Positions 54,797 through 63,591 of a stretch of DNA of 64,000 bases are shown here, piece after piece (the first letter of the stretch is position 1; each line of letters begins with the position of its first letter). The notes beneath the pieces were generated by a model that saw only the letters and a program-made list of their open reading frames with translations, was not told the origin of the DNA and did not search any database. Position numbers and translations under genes: made by a program. This stretch comes from Myxococcales bacterium (GTDB lineage: Bacteria > Myxococcota_A > Polyangia > Polyangiales > Polyangiaceae). The stretch covers positions 558,001 through 622,000 of the forward strand of contig JADJCA010000007.1 of NCBI GenBank assembly GCA_016703425.1, written 5' to 3'.

Positions 54797-55735
54797 TCAC
54801 TTCACCGAGCCCGGCAGCGGCACTTGGCACTGGCCGGCCTTGGTGAGCCACTTGAGCGTGTTGAGCCAGAAGCGCTCCACTTGGTATTCGGTGTGGCCCT
54901 TCCATTCGCTGTCGAAGGTGATCCACTCGTCGCCCCACACGAGGACGTGACCTGCACCAACATCGAGGGCGCGGAGCACGTCGTGGCCGCCCTCGCGCGC
55001 GATGACAGTTCCCGCGCCGAGCACCGCGTAGCCGTTGTCGGCGCCGATGCGCGTGATGCCCTCCGTGACGGGGTGCGCGACCCAACCGGTGACGGGCATC
55101 GTGCTGCCGCCCACGTACAAGATGGGCTGCGTCCCGTAGGAGATCCCGTGCGGCCCGAGCAGCGTGTTGACGTTGGCGTTCTCGCTCGGGTCGGCGAAGC
55201 CGGTGAGCGTCATGAAGCCTCCGCCCTTCTTGATCCAAGCCTCGAGCGCCGCGACCTCCGACGGCGCGTAGACGCGGCCGCCGTTTCGCACGTCCTGGGC
55301 AACGATGATCTGAAGGGGCGCGAGGAGCTCCGGTGTGAGAACTTGCGCCCCTAGCTCGGCCACGCCGGCGCTGCTCCGCGCCGCGAGCCACGCATGAAAG
55401 ACGTCGCCGACGCCGGCCGTGCCCGGCGCACCGAGGAGCCCGACCTTGAGGCAATCGCAGATCCCATCCTTGCCGACGTCCACGTCGTCGACGACGCCGT
55501 TTTGATCGTCGTCGATGCCGTTGCACGCGGTCTCCGTGCCGGCCGCCTTCGGCTTCTCGCCGGCGTCGCCACGGGCGATGGGTGGCGTTTCCGCGCGGCC
55601 TGCCGCGTCGGTGATGGGCACCTCGTCGGTCAGCGTGGGCCACTCCTCCGTGGGCGCGGAGGCACCGCAGCCGGCAAGCAGCACCGTTACGAGACACGAC
55701 GACCAGGACAAGAGCGAGAGCGGACGCGAGGGCAT
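54797..55735 (-). CDS. Lipoprotein with Asp-rich repeat and GATase-like domain
   Basis: ATG 55735 has GTGAGG upstream; the lipobox is VTVLLAGC. A short linker leads to an acidic calcium-loop motif (NGIDDDQNGVVDDVDVGKDG) of the thrombospondin type-3 kind. The remaining 220 residues resemble a class I glutamine-amidotransferase-like or ThuA-like fold: LQIIVAQDVRNG, EAWIKKGGGFMTLTGF, GHVLVWGDEWITFDSEW. No catalytic Cys-His-Glu triad is obvious, so it may be a binding module. Divergent from the large exported protein at 55980. Confidence 0.8.
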   Translation of the reverse strand: MPSRPLSLLSWSSCLVTVLLAGCGASAPTEEWPTLTDEVPITDAAGRAETPPIARGDAGEKPKAAGTETACNGIDDDQNGVVDDVDVGKDGICDCLKVGLLGAPGTAGVGDVFHAWLAARSSAGVAELGAQVLTPELLAPLQIIVAQDVRNGGRVYAPSEVAALEAWIKKGGGFMTLTGFADPSENANVNTLLGPHGISYGTQPILYVGGSTMPVTGWVAHPVTEGITRIGADNGYAVLGAGTVIAREGGHDVLRALDVGAGHVLVWGDEWITFDSEWKGHTEYQVERFWLNTLKWLTKAGQCQVPLPGSVK

Positions 55736-55775
55736 CGGTACCTCACGGGGCGCCATCGCAAAGGCCGGTCCATGG

Positions 55776-55789
55776 GAGCGTTAACGCTC
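55776..55789. promoter_or_regulatory. 14-base palindrome GAGCGTTAACGCTC
   Basis: A perfect palindrome lies 41 bp upstream of the lipoprotein start (55735) and 190 bp before the divergent gene at 55980. A near half-site GAGCGTTAAGCG recurs about 75 bp further on. It shares its half-sites GAGCGT/ACGCTC with the palindrome at 19107-19122, so both may be bound by one regulator. Confidence 0.4.
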
Positions 55790-55979
55790 GCGAGGCCACA
55801 AACGGGGCTGATCCGTCAGTCGAGGTGGCCAGCCGTCGCGGAAGCACTGAGCGTTAAGCGAAACCGTTTACGGCCCCGCGAGCCGGTGCACGCGCGCCCC
55901 ACGAGACGCGTGCTCGCAGTCAAAAGCCCGCAGAAAGACCGTGCCGAGCGCGGGCGTAATGTGTGCATGGGTAGGCAAA

Positions 55980-58166
55980 ATGCGCCCCCTCCACTGCCTG
56001 CTGGCGACCGCCCTGGTTCCCCTCGCCCTCGCTTGCTCCAGCTCCTCCGAAGCCGTGGACAGCGCCGGCGATGCGCTGACCGACGACGACGCCATCCCCT
56101 TCGCGAAGGCTGGCGATTGGGTCGTCGATCTCGACAAGGCCGCGCGCCTCTACGGCAAGACCTCCAAGTACTTCCTCGGCCTCGGCGGCGACGAGGTCTC
56201 GCCCAAGGTGCCCGGCATCGTTTGGGATCAAACGTTCGGCTTCGAGGGCGATCACTCGCCGGTGGCCGCGAACGCTGAGATGCCCGCGGTGCTCACGACC
56301 GAGGGCGGGCAAAAGAAGATCATCGGGCCCAAAGGTCGACGCCTTCACATCATCCCGCTGCTCAAGAACACCGACCCGTCGAAGCAAGTGCACCTCCGCC
56401 GCATGCTGCAGAACGGCGATGTGCTCACGTACTTTCATCCCGAGTCGACCGATCCGAAGGGCGTGATGGACCGCCGCGCGAGCCATGTGGCGATGCACTA
56501 CGACTACGAGAAGGACGGCCGCACGCACGTCCATCACGTCGACAACCCGAACAACTACGGGCCTCGCTACAACCACGCGCCGAGCGTGCACATGCCGTTT
56601 CACGTCTTTCGCTACCAGCCGAAGGGCACGTCGGCCGAAACCTCAAAGGCCTACGGCCTCGCGGCCCGCGGCTGGGCCTTCATCAACGATGACCTCTCCC
56701 CCTTCTCGGGCTTCTTCGATCTGACGGTGCGCACGCGCGAAGACCTCACGACCAAGGTCTTCGAGAAGGCCGTGGCCGGTCAGGAGATCGCGCCGCTCTA
56801 TTGTTCGGGGCTCGCCTACGCGAGCCTGAACCTCGGCGTGAACTACCCCTTCAACGCGGCGTCGCTCGGCGCCAGCTGGGCGACCTTCCAGCGCACCGAG
56901 TACCGACGCGACGACGGCATGCTCGACAAGAGCGAGCTTGCGCGAGGGCAAGAGAGCCTTCGCGGCGTCGGAAAGATGATCTTCGATCCGTACACGGCGA
57001 GCGAGATGACGAGCGCGTGGCTCGACGCGACGTACCGGGACCTCCCGCTAGAGGCGAGGCGCGGCATCGCCAAGAGCCCCGACGTCCAAGCGCAGCTCGC
57101 AGCGGGCCTCAAGTCCCTCAAGTTCGGCGACGCGCCGGGCAAAGAAGCCGCGCCCGCCCTTGCCGGCGCAGCGCCGGCGAGCGTCGCGAGCCCTAAGAAC
57201 ATGAAGGCGTGGGGCGACGCTTACGGCGCGGGCGAAAGCGAAACGCGGGACTACGTGGCGAGCCATGAGCTCACGACGCCATCCGGCGACAAGCCCATGG
57301 CCGCGCTCGTGGCCGAGGCGGGCATCGCGCTCGATGGCAAGACGCCCGCGGCGGTGCTCCGCGAGATCGAAGCCAAGTTCGTCAAGAACATGTTCGTTCC
57401 GCCGCGCATCTGGATCGATCAAGCCGACCGCGCCGATTCGGACATGGTCTACGTGGGCACGGTCTTGAACTGCGAGATGCTCTCGTCGTCGGACCTCGCG
57501 TCGAACGCCGACGCGTGCCTCGGAAGCGATCAAGGAACCGACGAGTTCGCGCAAGGCGGCGCCGACACGAGCACTTATCCGCACTACGCGGTGCCCAACG
57601 GCGGCGAGCGAACGCATCGACGCTTCGATGCGACGCCGGGCCCCGACACCTTCGGCCCCGGCACGCGGATCAAGCTGCGGGCCACGAGCGTCGACGTCGC
57701 CGACACGATGTTCTTGCTCCACACGCCCGAGATGTACAAGGGCACGGAGCTTTCGAGCCTCGAGACGATGCCCTACGACAACAAGTGCACGAGCCTCTAT
57801 GCGGAGGCCCGCGCCGCCGGCACGCGCGGCTCGTGCGCACCGAGTCGCGGCATCGTGCTCGACCCGCAGGCTACGGTGCCCACCGGCCCCCTTGCCGACA
57901 AAAGCTTCGTGTTCAACCTCACCGAGGTCTGCCAGGTCTTGGATGAGCGCAACATGCTCTGCCCCGTCGCCGAGCAGCGCGCCGGCGGTTGGGAGGTCAT
58001 CGGCAACAAAGTGGTGACGCGTGACGCGCATGGGCTGGTGGCCGCGACGATGGTCGACATGGGCCGAAGCGCCGCCGCCGCAACGCTCGATCGTTGCGAT
58101 GAATGCCCCAAGGGCGGCGGTCAGTTCAACAACTGGAGCATCACCGTTCGAAACGATCCCGAGTGA
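55980..58166 (+). CDS. Large exported lipoprotein, permuted papain-like N-terminal half
   Basis: ATG 55980 (MRPLHCLLATALVPLALAC) gives a lipobox signal; GTAGG lies just upstream. Residues about 150-310 show the pattern of a circularly permuted papain-like/NlpC fold: GDVLTYFHPESTD, then SHVAMHYDY and HVHHVDNPNNYG with candidate catalytic His, and later APLYCSGLAYASLNLG with a candidate Cys and the following helix. The order (His before Cys) is that of permuted members. The C-terminal half (about 400-728) is beta-rich with conserved-looking Cys. It may be a peptidase or amidase acting outside the cell; this is inference. About 728 residues, with no operon partner. Confidence 0.78.
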   Translation: MRPLHCLLATALVPLALACSSSSEAVDSAGDALTDDDAIPFAKAGDWVVDLDKAARLYGKTSKYFLGLGGDEVSPKVPGIVWDQTFGFEGDHSPVAANAEMPAVLTTEGGQKKIIGPKGRRLHIIPLLKNTDPSKQVHLRRMLQNGDVLTYFHPESTDPKGVMDRRASHVAMHYDYEKDGRTHVHHVDNPNNYGPRYNHAPSVHMPFHVFRYQPKGTSAETSKAYGLAARGWAFINDDLSPFSGFFDLTVRTREDLTTKVFEKAVAGQEIAPLYCSGLAYASLNLGVNYPFNAASLGASWATFQRTEYRRDDGMLDKSELARGQESLRGVGKMIFDPYTASEMTSAWLDATYRDLPLEARRGIAKSPDVQAQLAAGLKSLKFGDAPGKEAAPALAGAAPASVASPKNMKAWGDAYGAGESETRDYVASHELTTPSGDKPMAALVAEAGIALDGKTPAAVLREIEAKFVKNMFVPPRIWIDQADRADSDMVYVGTVLNCEMLSSSDLASNADACLGSDQGTDEFAQGGADTSTYPHYAVPNGGERTHRRFDATPGPDTFGPGTRIKLRATSVDVADTMFLLHTPEMYKGTELSSLETMPYDNKCTSLYAEARAAGTRGSCAPSRGIVLDPQATVPTGPLADKSFVFNLTEVCQVLDERNMLCPVAEQRAGGWEVIGNKVVTRDAHGLVAATMVDMGRSAAAATLDRCDECPKGGGQFNNWSITVRNDPE

Positions 58167-58234
58167 CGAGGTCGCGCCGGCGCGAGAAATGATGGGTCGC
58201 GGACGCCGCACAGATGGGGTTATAGAGACGAACC

Positions 58235-58952
58235 GTGGCCCCCGACGTCGTCTCGGCGCTCATGGACGCGTTCGCGCAGGCGGGGCTTGACCTCGCCGTC
58301 GTCGGACGCGCTTGGGCACGCGCGACGCCGCTCGTGGCGTTGGTGCCGGCCTTCGGCCTTCGTGTGCTGCCCACGCCCGTGCGCGCCACGCTCGGGCTCT
58401 CCTTCGCGGCCGTCATTTACCCAACGATAGCCGCCGCCGCCGCCGAGACCACGACGGCAGCCATGGATGCGACGGCCACCACGCTGTGGCTCGAGTTCTT
58501 GCGCGGCGTGCCCGCTGCCGTCGCTACCGCCACGCCGCTCTGGGCCATGACGATGGCCGGCGGGCTCGCTGATCAACTGCGCGGCGCGCAGGAAACGTTG
58601 TCGTTCCCGACCGTCGAGGGTCGAACCTCCCCGCTCGGGATCTTGTTTTCGTTGGCGGCGGCGTCACTCTTTCTCGCGTCGGGGGCCTGCGCGCGCGCTC
58701 CTCCTGCTGACGGCGCCGCTGGAGCCCTCGATCGTGTTGTCGGTGACGCGCACCCTCGTGCAGGGCTCCGCGCTCGCGATCTCCGTGGCCGCTCCGATGC
58801 TCTGTGCGGCGCTTGTTTTGGAGGTCGGCGCGTCTCTCATCGCGCGTGCCGCCTCGCCGGCCCACATCGACGCGATCGTGGGCCCCCTAAAGAGCCTCGC
58901 GCTCTTGGCCATCGCCGCCCTCGCCCTCGACCGAATGATCGTTCTATTTTAG
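58235..58952 (+). CDS. FliR/SctT-family type III export membrane protein, frameshifted as read
   Basis: The protein is mostly membrane helices and follows the FliR/SpaR/SctT pattern: WARATPLVALVPAFGLRVLP opening, AVIYPTIAAAAAETTTAAM, GGLADQLRGAQETLSFPTVE, then the helix LGILFSLAAASLFLASGG. Near 58683 the frame breaks in a G-run; the remainder (LLLLTAPLEPSIVLSVTRTL, VLEVGASLIARAAS and the terminal helix) lies in another frame. Corrected length is about 239 residues, slightly short of the family's usual 250-260. FliR/SctT sits in the export gate of flagella and injectisomes, yet no other such gene is near. GTG 58235 starts just after a TATAGA element. Confidence 0.82.
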
Positions 58953-59065
58953 TGGGGAGCTGCGCGTCAGCGCAGGCGGTCAGCCAACCTTTCAGTCAAC
59001 ATCCGCGCGGCCCCCTGCGGGCCGTCGCGGAGCACCCGCCGGAGGCGTGGTGCGGCTGGGGGAGG

Positions 59066-59091
59066 CTCAGCCGCCGCGAAGCGCGGCTGAG
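59066..59091. terminator. Hairpin between convergent genes
   Basis: CTCAGCCGC (59066-59074) and GCGGCTGAG (59083-59091) form a 9-bp stem with an eight-base loop, within the 157-bp gap between the FliR-type and barrel genes. The gap is flanked by TTTAGTGGGG (58948-58957) and its exact complement CCCCACTAAA (59105-59114), each spanning a stop codon. It probably ends transcription from both sides. Confidence 0.45.
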
Positions 59092-59109
59092 GGGGCCGGC
59101 CAGGCCCCA

Positions 59110-59958
59110 CTAAAGCGGAATTCGGTACCCGAGCGTGAGTCCCAGCTCGAAGGCTTCCACGGTGCCTGTGAGGGTCGCGCAGTCGCCGACGGGCGAGCAA
59201 CTCGGCTCCTGCGGCAAGATCCACCGCGACGCGCGCGCCGTAACGCCGGCGGCCCAGCGCTCCGCGAAGAGCCACGATGCGCCCGCTTGCACGGCGATGG
59301 CGAAGCCCTCCGTCGAGATCGTCACCGTTCGACTGCCAATGATCGACGGCACCGCCGCGGCCCGATCCCAGTCGTAGCGGTCAGCCACAACGACGGCGCT
59401 GCCAGCGACCCCCACCCATGCCTCGACGAGCCGATACCGAAAGGGGAAATACCGACCTTCCGTGCCCACCACCAGGTAGCTCCGCGAATGAGACCGCGGG
59501 ATCTGAGAACGCCCCCCGCTCTCTTCGTCAGAGGTTGGCCGCGGCGCGAAGAGGAAGCCCGCACCGAGCGCCCATTCGGGGCTGCCTCGGTAGATGAGAT
59601 GCAACCCCGTAAGCAGCGTCGCGTCGCCTTTGCCGATGGTCCCGATGGGCGTGTCGCCACCGCGTTGCGAGGGCGAGATCGGCGCCGTGGGCAGCGCGAT
59701 CACACCGAGCTCGAACTCGGCCACCGTGTGCGGCTGGTCGAGCAAGCTCGGTCGCACCGATGACCCGATCCACGTCTCGTCGGGCGAGCTCGCACTCGCA
59801 CTTCCGGTGGTGCTCGCGTCAGCGCCGGCCGCCGGCGTCGTGGTTGACGAGGGAGCGTTCGACGCGGCGTCGCCGCGCGCCTCGAGCGACACGAAGAGCG
59901 ACACGACGGGTAACGCCGCGAGGAAGGGTCGCGCGAGGCGAGGAGTGATCAAAGCCAT
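59110..59958 (-). CDS. Outer-membrane beta-barrel protein
   Basis: ATG 59958 has GGGGAG six bases upstream and overlaps the kinase stop by 10 bp. A signal peptide (PFLAALPVVSLFVSLEARGDA) precedes a Ser/Thr/Ala linker, then alternating strands (TLLTGLHLIYRGSPEWALGA, SRSYLVVGTEGRYFPFRYRL, AGASWLFAERWAAGVTARAS) that end ELGLTLGYRIPL, a typical last barrel strand. About 282 residues, probably an 8-stranded barrel. Translational coupling to a serine/threonine kinase gene suggests the barrel belongs to the same envelope signalling or surface-maintenance unit. Confidence 0.82.
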   Translation of the reverse strand: MALITPRLARPFLAALPVVSLFVSLEARGDAASNAPSSTTTPAAGADASTTGSASASSPDETWIGSSVRPSLLDQPHTVAEFELGVIALPTAPISPSQRGGDTPIGTIGKGDATLLTGLHLIYRGSPEWALGAGFLFAPRPTSDEESGGRSQIPRSHSRSYLVVGTEGRYFPFRYRLVEAWVGVAGSAVVVADRYDWDRAAAVPSIIGSRTVTISTEGFAIAVQAGASWLFAERWAAGVTARASRWILPQEPSCSPVGDCATLTGTVEAFELGLTLGYRIPL

Positions 59959-62357
59959 TTCACGCTCCCCGCCGGCGCGGCGCTCGGCGCCGCTTCGGGC
60001 GTTGCCGCATCAATGGCGAGCGTCTTCGCGGTTCGGACAACGGAGCCATCCGCCTTGGCGGTGAAGGAGATCTCATAGCGACCCGCCTCGAGGAAGGTGA
60101 AGGCGGTCCGAAAGGTGGCGCCGTCGCTCATGGGAACGAGCCTCGTGCCTTGCGCTTGCCCCGCGCCGAGCACGAGAAACACGCCATCGGTGATGGCTCC
60201 TTTTGCCTGAACCTTCGCAACGAGCTGCACCGGCTGGCCGAGGCGGGCCTTCGCGGGGGACGTGTCGAGGACGACCTTGGCAGCGTTCGTCGCCGCGCTC
60301 GGCGTAGGGCCCTTGCCGGTCGCGAGCGTGGGCGGCGCAGGAACCACCGTGGCGAGGGGCGGCGCGACCGCCTCCAGCTCATGCGCGTACTCGTCGGCGA
60401 GAGCGCGCGTCGTCGGGTTCTCCGGCGCAAGAGCACTGGCGAGCGCCGCGAGACGCGCGGCCTTCGCGATCTCTCGCGCCTGCTTCTCAACGACGGCTCG
60501 CTTCACGAGCGCATCGGTGGCGCGCCCCCGTAGCGCAACGAGGCGCGGCTCGGCGGGCCACTTGGCGAAGCCGACGGCAAAGAGCTCCCGCACATTTTCT
60601 CCCGGCGGTGCATCCCACCGCTCCTCGCGCATGGCCGCCTCGATGCGCGCCGCGTGTTCCTCGAAGGGCGCGGTGACGACGTGCCCGCCTCCGCCAAGCT
60701 TCTGCAGCGCACCGGCGCGGTGCAGGGCGAGCGCCCCACCGACGCCGACGAAGAAGCACAGCACGACGATGGCCAAGGTCGGCATGCGCCGCCGAACGTC
60801 CCGTGGCTCAGCGGGAGGGACCGTCTGAACGTCGGCCGACGACGGCGCCGAGGCGAACGCGGTGTCGCGACCGCGCCCCTCGGCGATGGTCGCTCTCGCT
60901 CGCACGACCTCTTCGTCGTCGCTCTTCAGCGGAACGGTCCCTGTCGGGCCGGCGCGGTCCGACGAAGGCAGGAGCACCGGCGACGACGCGAGCCGCACCG
61001 TGCCGTTGGTCGGTGAGACCAGCGTCGGCGAGGGCGTCGCAAAGTCGGTGCGCGCGCGCATGCCGGGGTGCACGTCGTCATCGTCGAGCGTCGGGTCGAC
61101 CGACGGCTGGCTCTCGCGTGGCCGGGCGTCCTTGCGCTCCTGTGCAATGGCGGCGAGCTGCGCTTGCACCGCCGCCGGCGGCGTCCACTTCGCCGTCGGC
61201 GCAGCGAGAGGCACTTCGTTTACGTCTCGCGTCGATTGCGACGGCGCGTGAGGGGTCACGTTGGCGGGGAGGGCTGGCAACGCGGGATCGCTTCGTGGCG
61301 CCGCGGCACGGCCGGTCGTCGACGGCGACGCGAAGAGAGAGCGCGCATAATAATCATCGGCGGCGACGCCGCTGGCGCGGGCCGCATCGACGAGGGCGCG
61401 ACCGAAAGCGCGCGCGCCGTCGGGCCGCTCCGCCGGAGCCTTCGCGAGGCCGCGCATGACGACGTCTGCGATAGCCGGCGGCACCTCGCGCGCCGCGTGA
61501 TGGGAGCGCAGCGGCGGCGGTGGCTCGTGGATCTGCTGAATCAGGAGTCCGACGGCCTGCTGCCCTTCGAAGGGCGTGCGCCCCGCGAGCATTTGATAGA
61601 GCAAGGTCGCGATCGAGTAGACGTCGCCCGGTGGCCCGACCTTCTCACCTTGGGCTCCTTCCGGCGAGATGTACCGCGCCGTGCCGAAGATAAGCCCCGT
61701 GGCGGTCGCCATCGACTGCTCGCTCCAGTTGAGTCGAGCGATCCCGAAGTCGAGCACCTTCACGAAATCGGCGTCCTGTCCCCGGCGCACGAGCATGACG
61801 TTCTCGGGCTTCAGGTCCCGGTGCACGATGCCTTGCACGTGCGCTTCTCCCACGGCGTCGCAGAGCTGGAGCGTCACGTGGAGGGCGCGCGCCAAGTCGA
61901 AGATACCCGTGTCGCCGGTGAGCGCAGCGTGGAGCGACTCGCCGTTCAGGTACTCCATGACGATGTAGAGCGCGCCATCGGGCAGCTGACCGCTCAGGAG
62001 CACGTGGACGACGTTGGGGTGCTGCAGCCGCGACGCGACCTTCGCCTCGCGGAGGAAGCGCCCCACGAGCTGCGGGTTCGCGCTCAGCTCGCGGTGAAGG
62101 ATCTTGACGGCGACGTCGCGATCGATCCCCTTCTGGAAGGCTCGGTACACGCGTCCCATGGCACCGATGCCGGCGAGCTCTTTGATCTCGATGTGCTCGA
62201 GGATCTCGCGCCCGAGGTACGGGTCCTTTGCCTGGCCGTGGTTGCCGCTGCCGGGGACCGAGCCCATCTCGGTGATAGGCAACAAGCGGCTGCCGTCGTT
62301 GGGACAGAAAAGTCCGTCGGCGGGGAAATGCCCCTGACAGGAGGGACAGATCTTCAT
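59949..62357 (-). CDS. Zinc-ribbon serine/threonine kinase with transmembrane helix
   Basis: The N-terminus MKICPSCQGHFPADGLFCPN is a zinc-ribbon-like module with three Cys. Residues about 50-310 are a complete Hanks kinase: ELAGIGAMGRVYRAFQKG, VAVKILHREL, HRDLKPENVML, VLDFGIARL and a GTARYISPEGAQ activation segment. A disordered Pro/Thr/Ser-rich linker follows, then a membrane helix (LAIVVLCFFVGVGGALAL) and an external helical region plus a small beta domain (LVAKVQAKGAITDGVFLVLG). I take ATG 62357; a GTG at 62381 would add eight residues. Divergent from scpA; it may phosphorylate FHA proteins such as the activator at 30314. Confidence 0.94.
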   Translation of the reverse strand: MKICPSCQGHFPADGLFCPNDGSRLLPITEMGSVPGSGNHGQAKDPYLGREILEHIEIKELAGIGAMGRVYRAFQKGIDRDVAVKILHRELSANPQLVGRFLREAKVASRLQHPNVVHVLLSGQLPDGALYIVMEYLNGESLHAALTGDTGIFDLARALHVTLQLCDAVGEAHVQGIVHRDLKPENVMLVRRGQDADFVKVLDFGIARLNWSEQSMATATGLIFGTARYISPEGAQGEKVGPPGDVYSIATLLYQMLAGRTPFEGQQAVGLLIQQIHEPPPPLRSHHAAREVPPAIADVVMRGLAKAPAERPDGARAFGRALVDAARASGVAADDYYARSLFASPSTTGRAAAPRSDPALPALPANVTPHAPSQSTRDVNEVPLAAPTAKWTPPAAVQAQLAAIAQERKDARPRESQPSVDPTLDDDDVHPGMRARTDFATPSPTLVSPTNGTVRLASSPVLLPSSDRAGPTGTVPLKSDDEEVVRARATIAEGRGRDTAFASAPSSADVQTVPPAEPRDVRRRMPTLAIVVLCFFVGVGGALALHRAGALQKLGGGGHVVTAPFEEHAARIEAAMREERWDAPPGENVRELFAVGFAKWPAEPRLVALRGRATDALVKRAVVEKQAREIAKAARLAALASALAPENPTTRALADEYAHELEAVAPPLATVVPAPPTLATGKGPTPSAATNAAKVVLDTSPAKARLGQPVQLVAKVQAKGAITDGVFLVLGAGQAQGTRLVPMSDGATFRTAFTFLEAGRYEISFTAKADGSVVRTAKTLAIDAATPEAAPSAAPAGSVKWL

Positions 62358-62530
62358 GGTCGGAGCGGCGACCGGCGTCACGGGCCGATGGTATCGCAGG
62401 CCGTCGCCCTCCGCGTGCCCGCGCCCGCCCCCGCAAGCGAAATATGGGGCGCGGCACGGCTCCGCCGATGGCGCCCGCTCCAACGGCAACGGCTCGGCAA
62501 GCGTAAGGTGCGAGAAGGCGGCCGCGAGGG

Positions 62531-62559
62531 TTGTTCCCCCAGGCCGATTTGCGTATTAG
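62531..62559 (+). promoter_or_regulatory. Sigma70-type promoter upstream of scpA
   Basis: TTGTTC at 62531-62536 and TATTAG at 62554-62559 are separated by 17 bases. Transcription would begin about 40 bases upstream of the scpA start, leaving room for the AGGATC ribosome-binding site at 62595-62600. Confidence 0.5.
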
Positions 62560-62607
62560 CGATGTTCCTCTTTCGCCCGCGCAGGTGGGCGAACAGGATC
62601 TTTTGCG

Positions 62608-63591
62608 ATGACCGGACAACGCCCAACGGACGAGGAGGAACGCGGAGGCGTGCCCCCGTCCATCGAAGGCGCGGCAGACCCGGCCTTGGCTGGGGGTGTC
62701 CCGGAGAACGAAGAGCGCGGGCCCGGCCTTCACGCGGCCAAAGGGCGCTCTCTCGCGCCCGAGGATACGGCGCCTCAGAGCACGGCGGTGCCCACGAAGA
62801 CCCTCGATCCAGGCCCCGGCGACGAGGGCGGTCTGGCGGTCTCGCTGCCGACCTTCGAAGGCCCGCTCGACCTGCTCTTGCACCTTTGTCAGAAGCACGA
62901 GCTCGACATCCTCGACATCCCCATCAGCTTCGTGACCGAGAAGTACCTCGAGTACCTCGCGCTCATGCAGCTGGTGAACCTCGATATCGCCGCCGAGTAC
63001 CTCGTCATGGCGGCCACGCTCGCGCACATCAAGTCGAAGATGCTCCTGCCGGCACCGCCGCCGGGTCAGGAGGACGACGAGCTGCAAGGCGAAGAAGAAG
63101 ACCCTCGCGAGGCGCTCATTCGCCGCCTCCTCGAGTACCAGAAGTACAAGCAAGCGGGCGCCGAGCTCGCCGCCCGCGGCGTCACCGGCCGCGACGTATT
63201 CTTGCGCGGCGCGGAGATGGACGTCGCCGAGTCGAACGGCCTCCCGCCGCTGGCGGAGGTGCCGCTCTATTCGCTGCTGGAGGCGTTTCAGGCCGTGCTT
63301 TCGCGCGCCAAGGTGAAGCTCTCCCACGACATCGTCACCGACCGGATCTCGATCACCGATCGCATCCACGAGCTCGTGGGCATGTTGAAGAGCCGAACGC
63401 GCGTCGAGTTCACGGATCTCTTCGCCGACCTTCAGACCAAATTTGATCTCGTCATCACCTTCCTCGCGCTTCTCGAGATGACCCGACTTCGCATGACCCG
63501 CCTCCATCAATCCGATTCGCTCTCCCCCATCTACATCGAGATTCCCAGCGGCTCCCTCGACGACGTCGACGCCGTCGAGGTTCAGTCATGA
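62608..63591 (+). CDS. scpA: Segregation and condensation protein A
   Basis: ScpA is the kleisin that links Smc heads and, with ScpB, forms the bacterial condensin that organises and segregates chromosomes. The kleisin N-terminal signature is clear (VSLPTFEGPLDLLLHLCQKH, ELDILDIPISFVTEKYLEYL, AAEYLVMAATLAHIKSKMLL), as is the C-terminal winged-helix region (VEFTDLFADLQTKFDLVITF, FLALLEMTRLRMTRL). The first 75 residues are an unusual low-complexity acidic/Pro-rich extension. ATG 62608 follows AGGATC; the stop overlaps the scpB start by 4 bp (ATGA). Confidence 0.97.
   Translation: MTGQRPTDEEERGGVPPSIEGAADPALAGGVPENEERGPGLHAAKGRSLAPEDTAPQSTAVPTKTLDPGPGDEGGLAVSLPTFEGPLDLLLHLCQKHELDILDIPISFVTEKYLEYLALMQLVNLDIAAEYLVMAATLAHIKSKMLLPAPPPGQEDDELQGEEEDPREALIRRLLEYQKYKQAGAELAARGVTGRDVFLRGAEMDVAESNGLPPLAEVPLYSLLEAFQAVLSRAKVKLSHDIVTDRISITDRIHELVGMLKSRTRVEFTDLFADLQTKFDLVITFLALLEMTRLRMTRLHQSDSLSPIYIEIPSGSLDDVDAVEVQS

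Noticed and set aside
62358..62489. Upstream extension of the zinc-ribbon kinase to 62489
   Set aside because: The extra residues are Arg/Pro-rich and precede a natural MKICPSC start; they overlap the intergenic promoter region of scpA.
61068..63446. Plus-strand open frame of 792 codons opposite the zinc-ribbon kinase and through scpA
   Set aside because: It is a shadow produced by high third-position G/C. The product is Arg/His/Gly-rich with no family motif, while the opposite strand and the scpA frame carry complete conserved domains.
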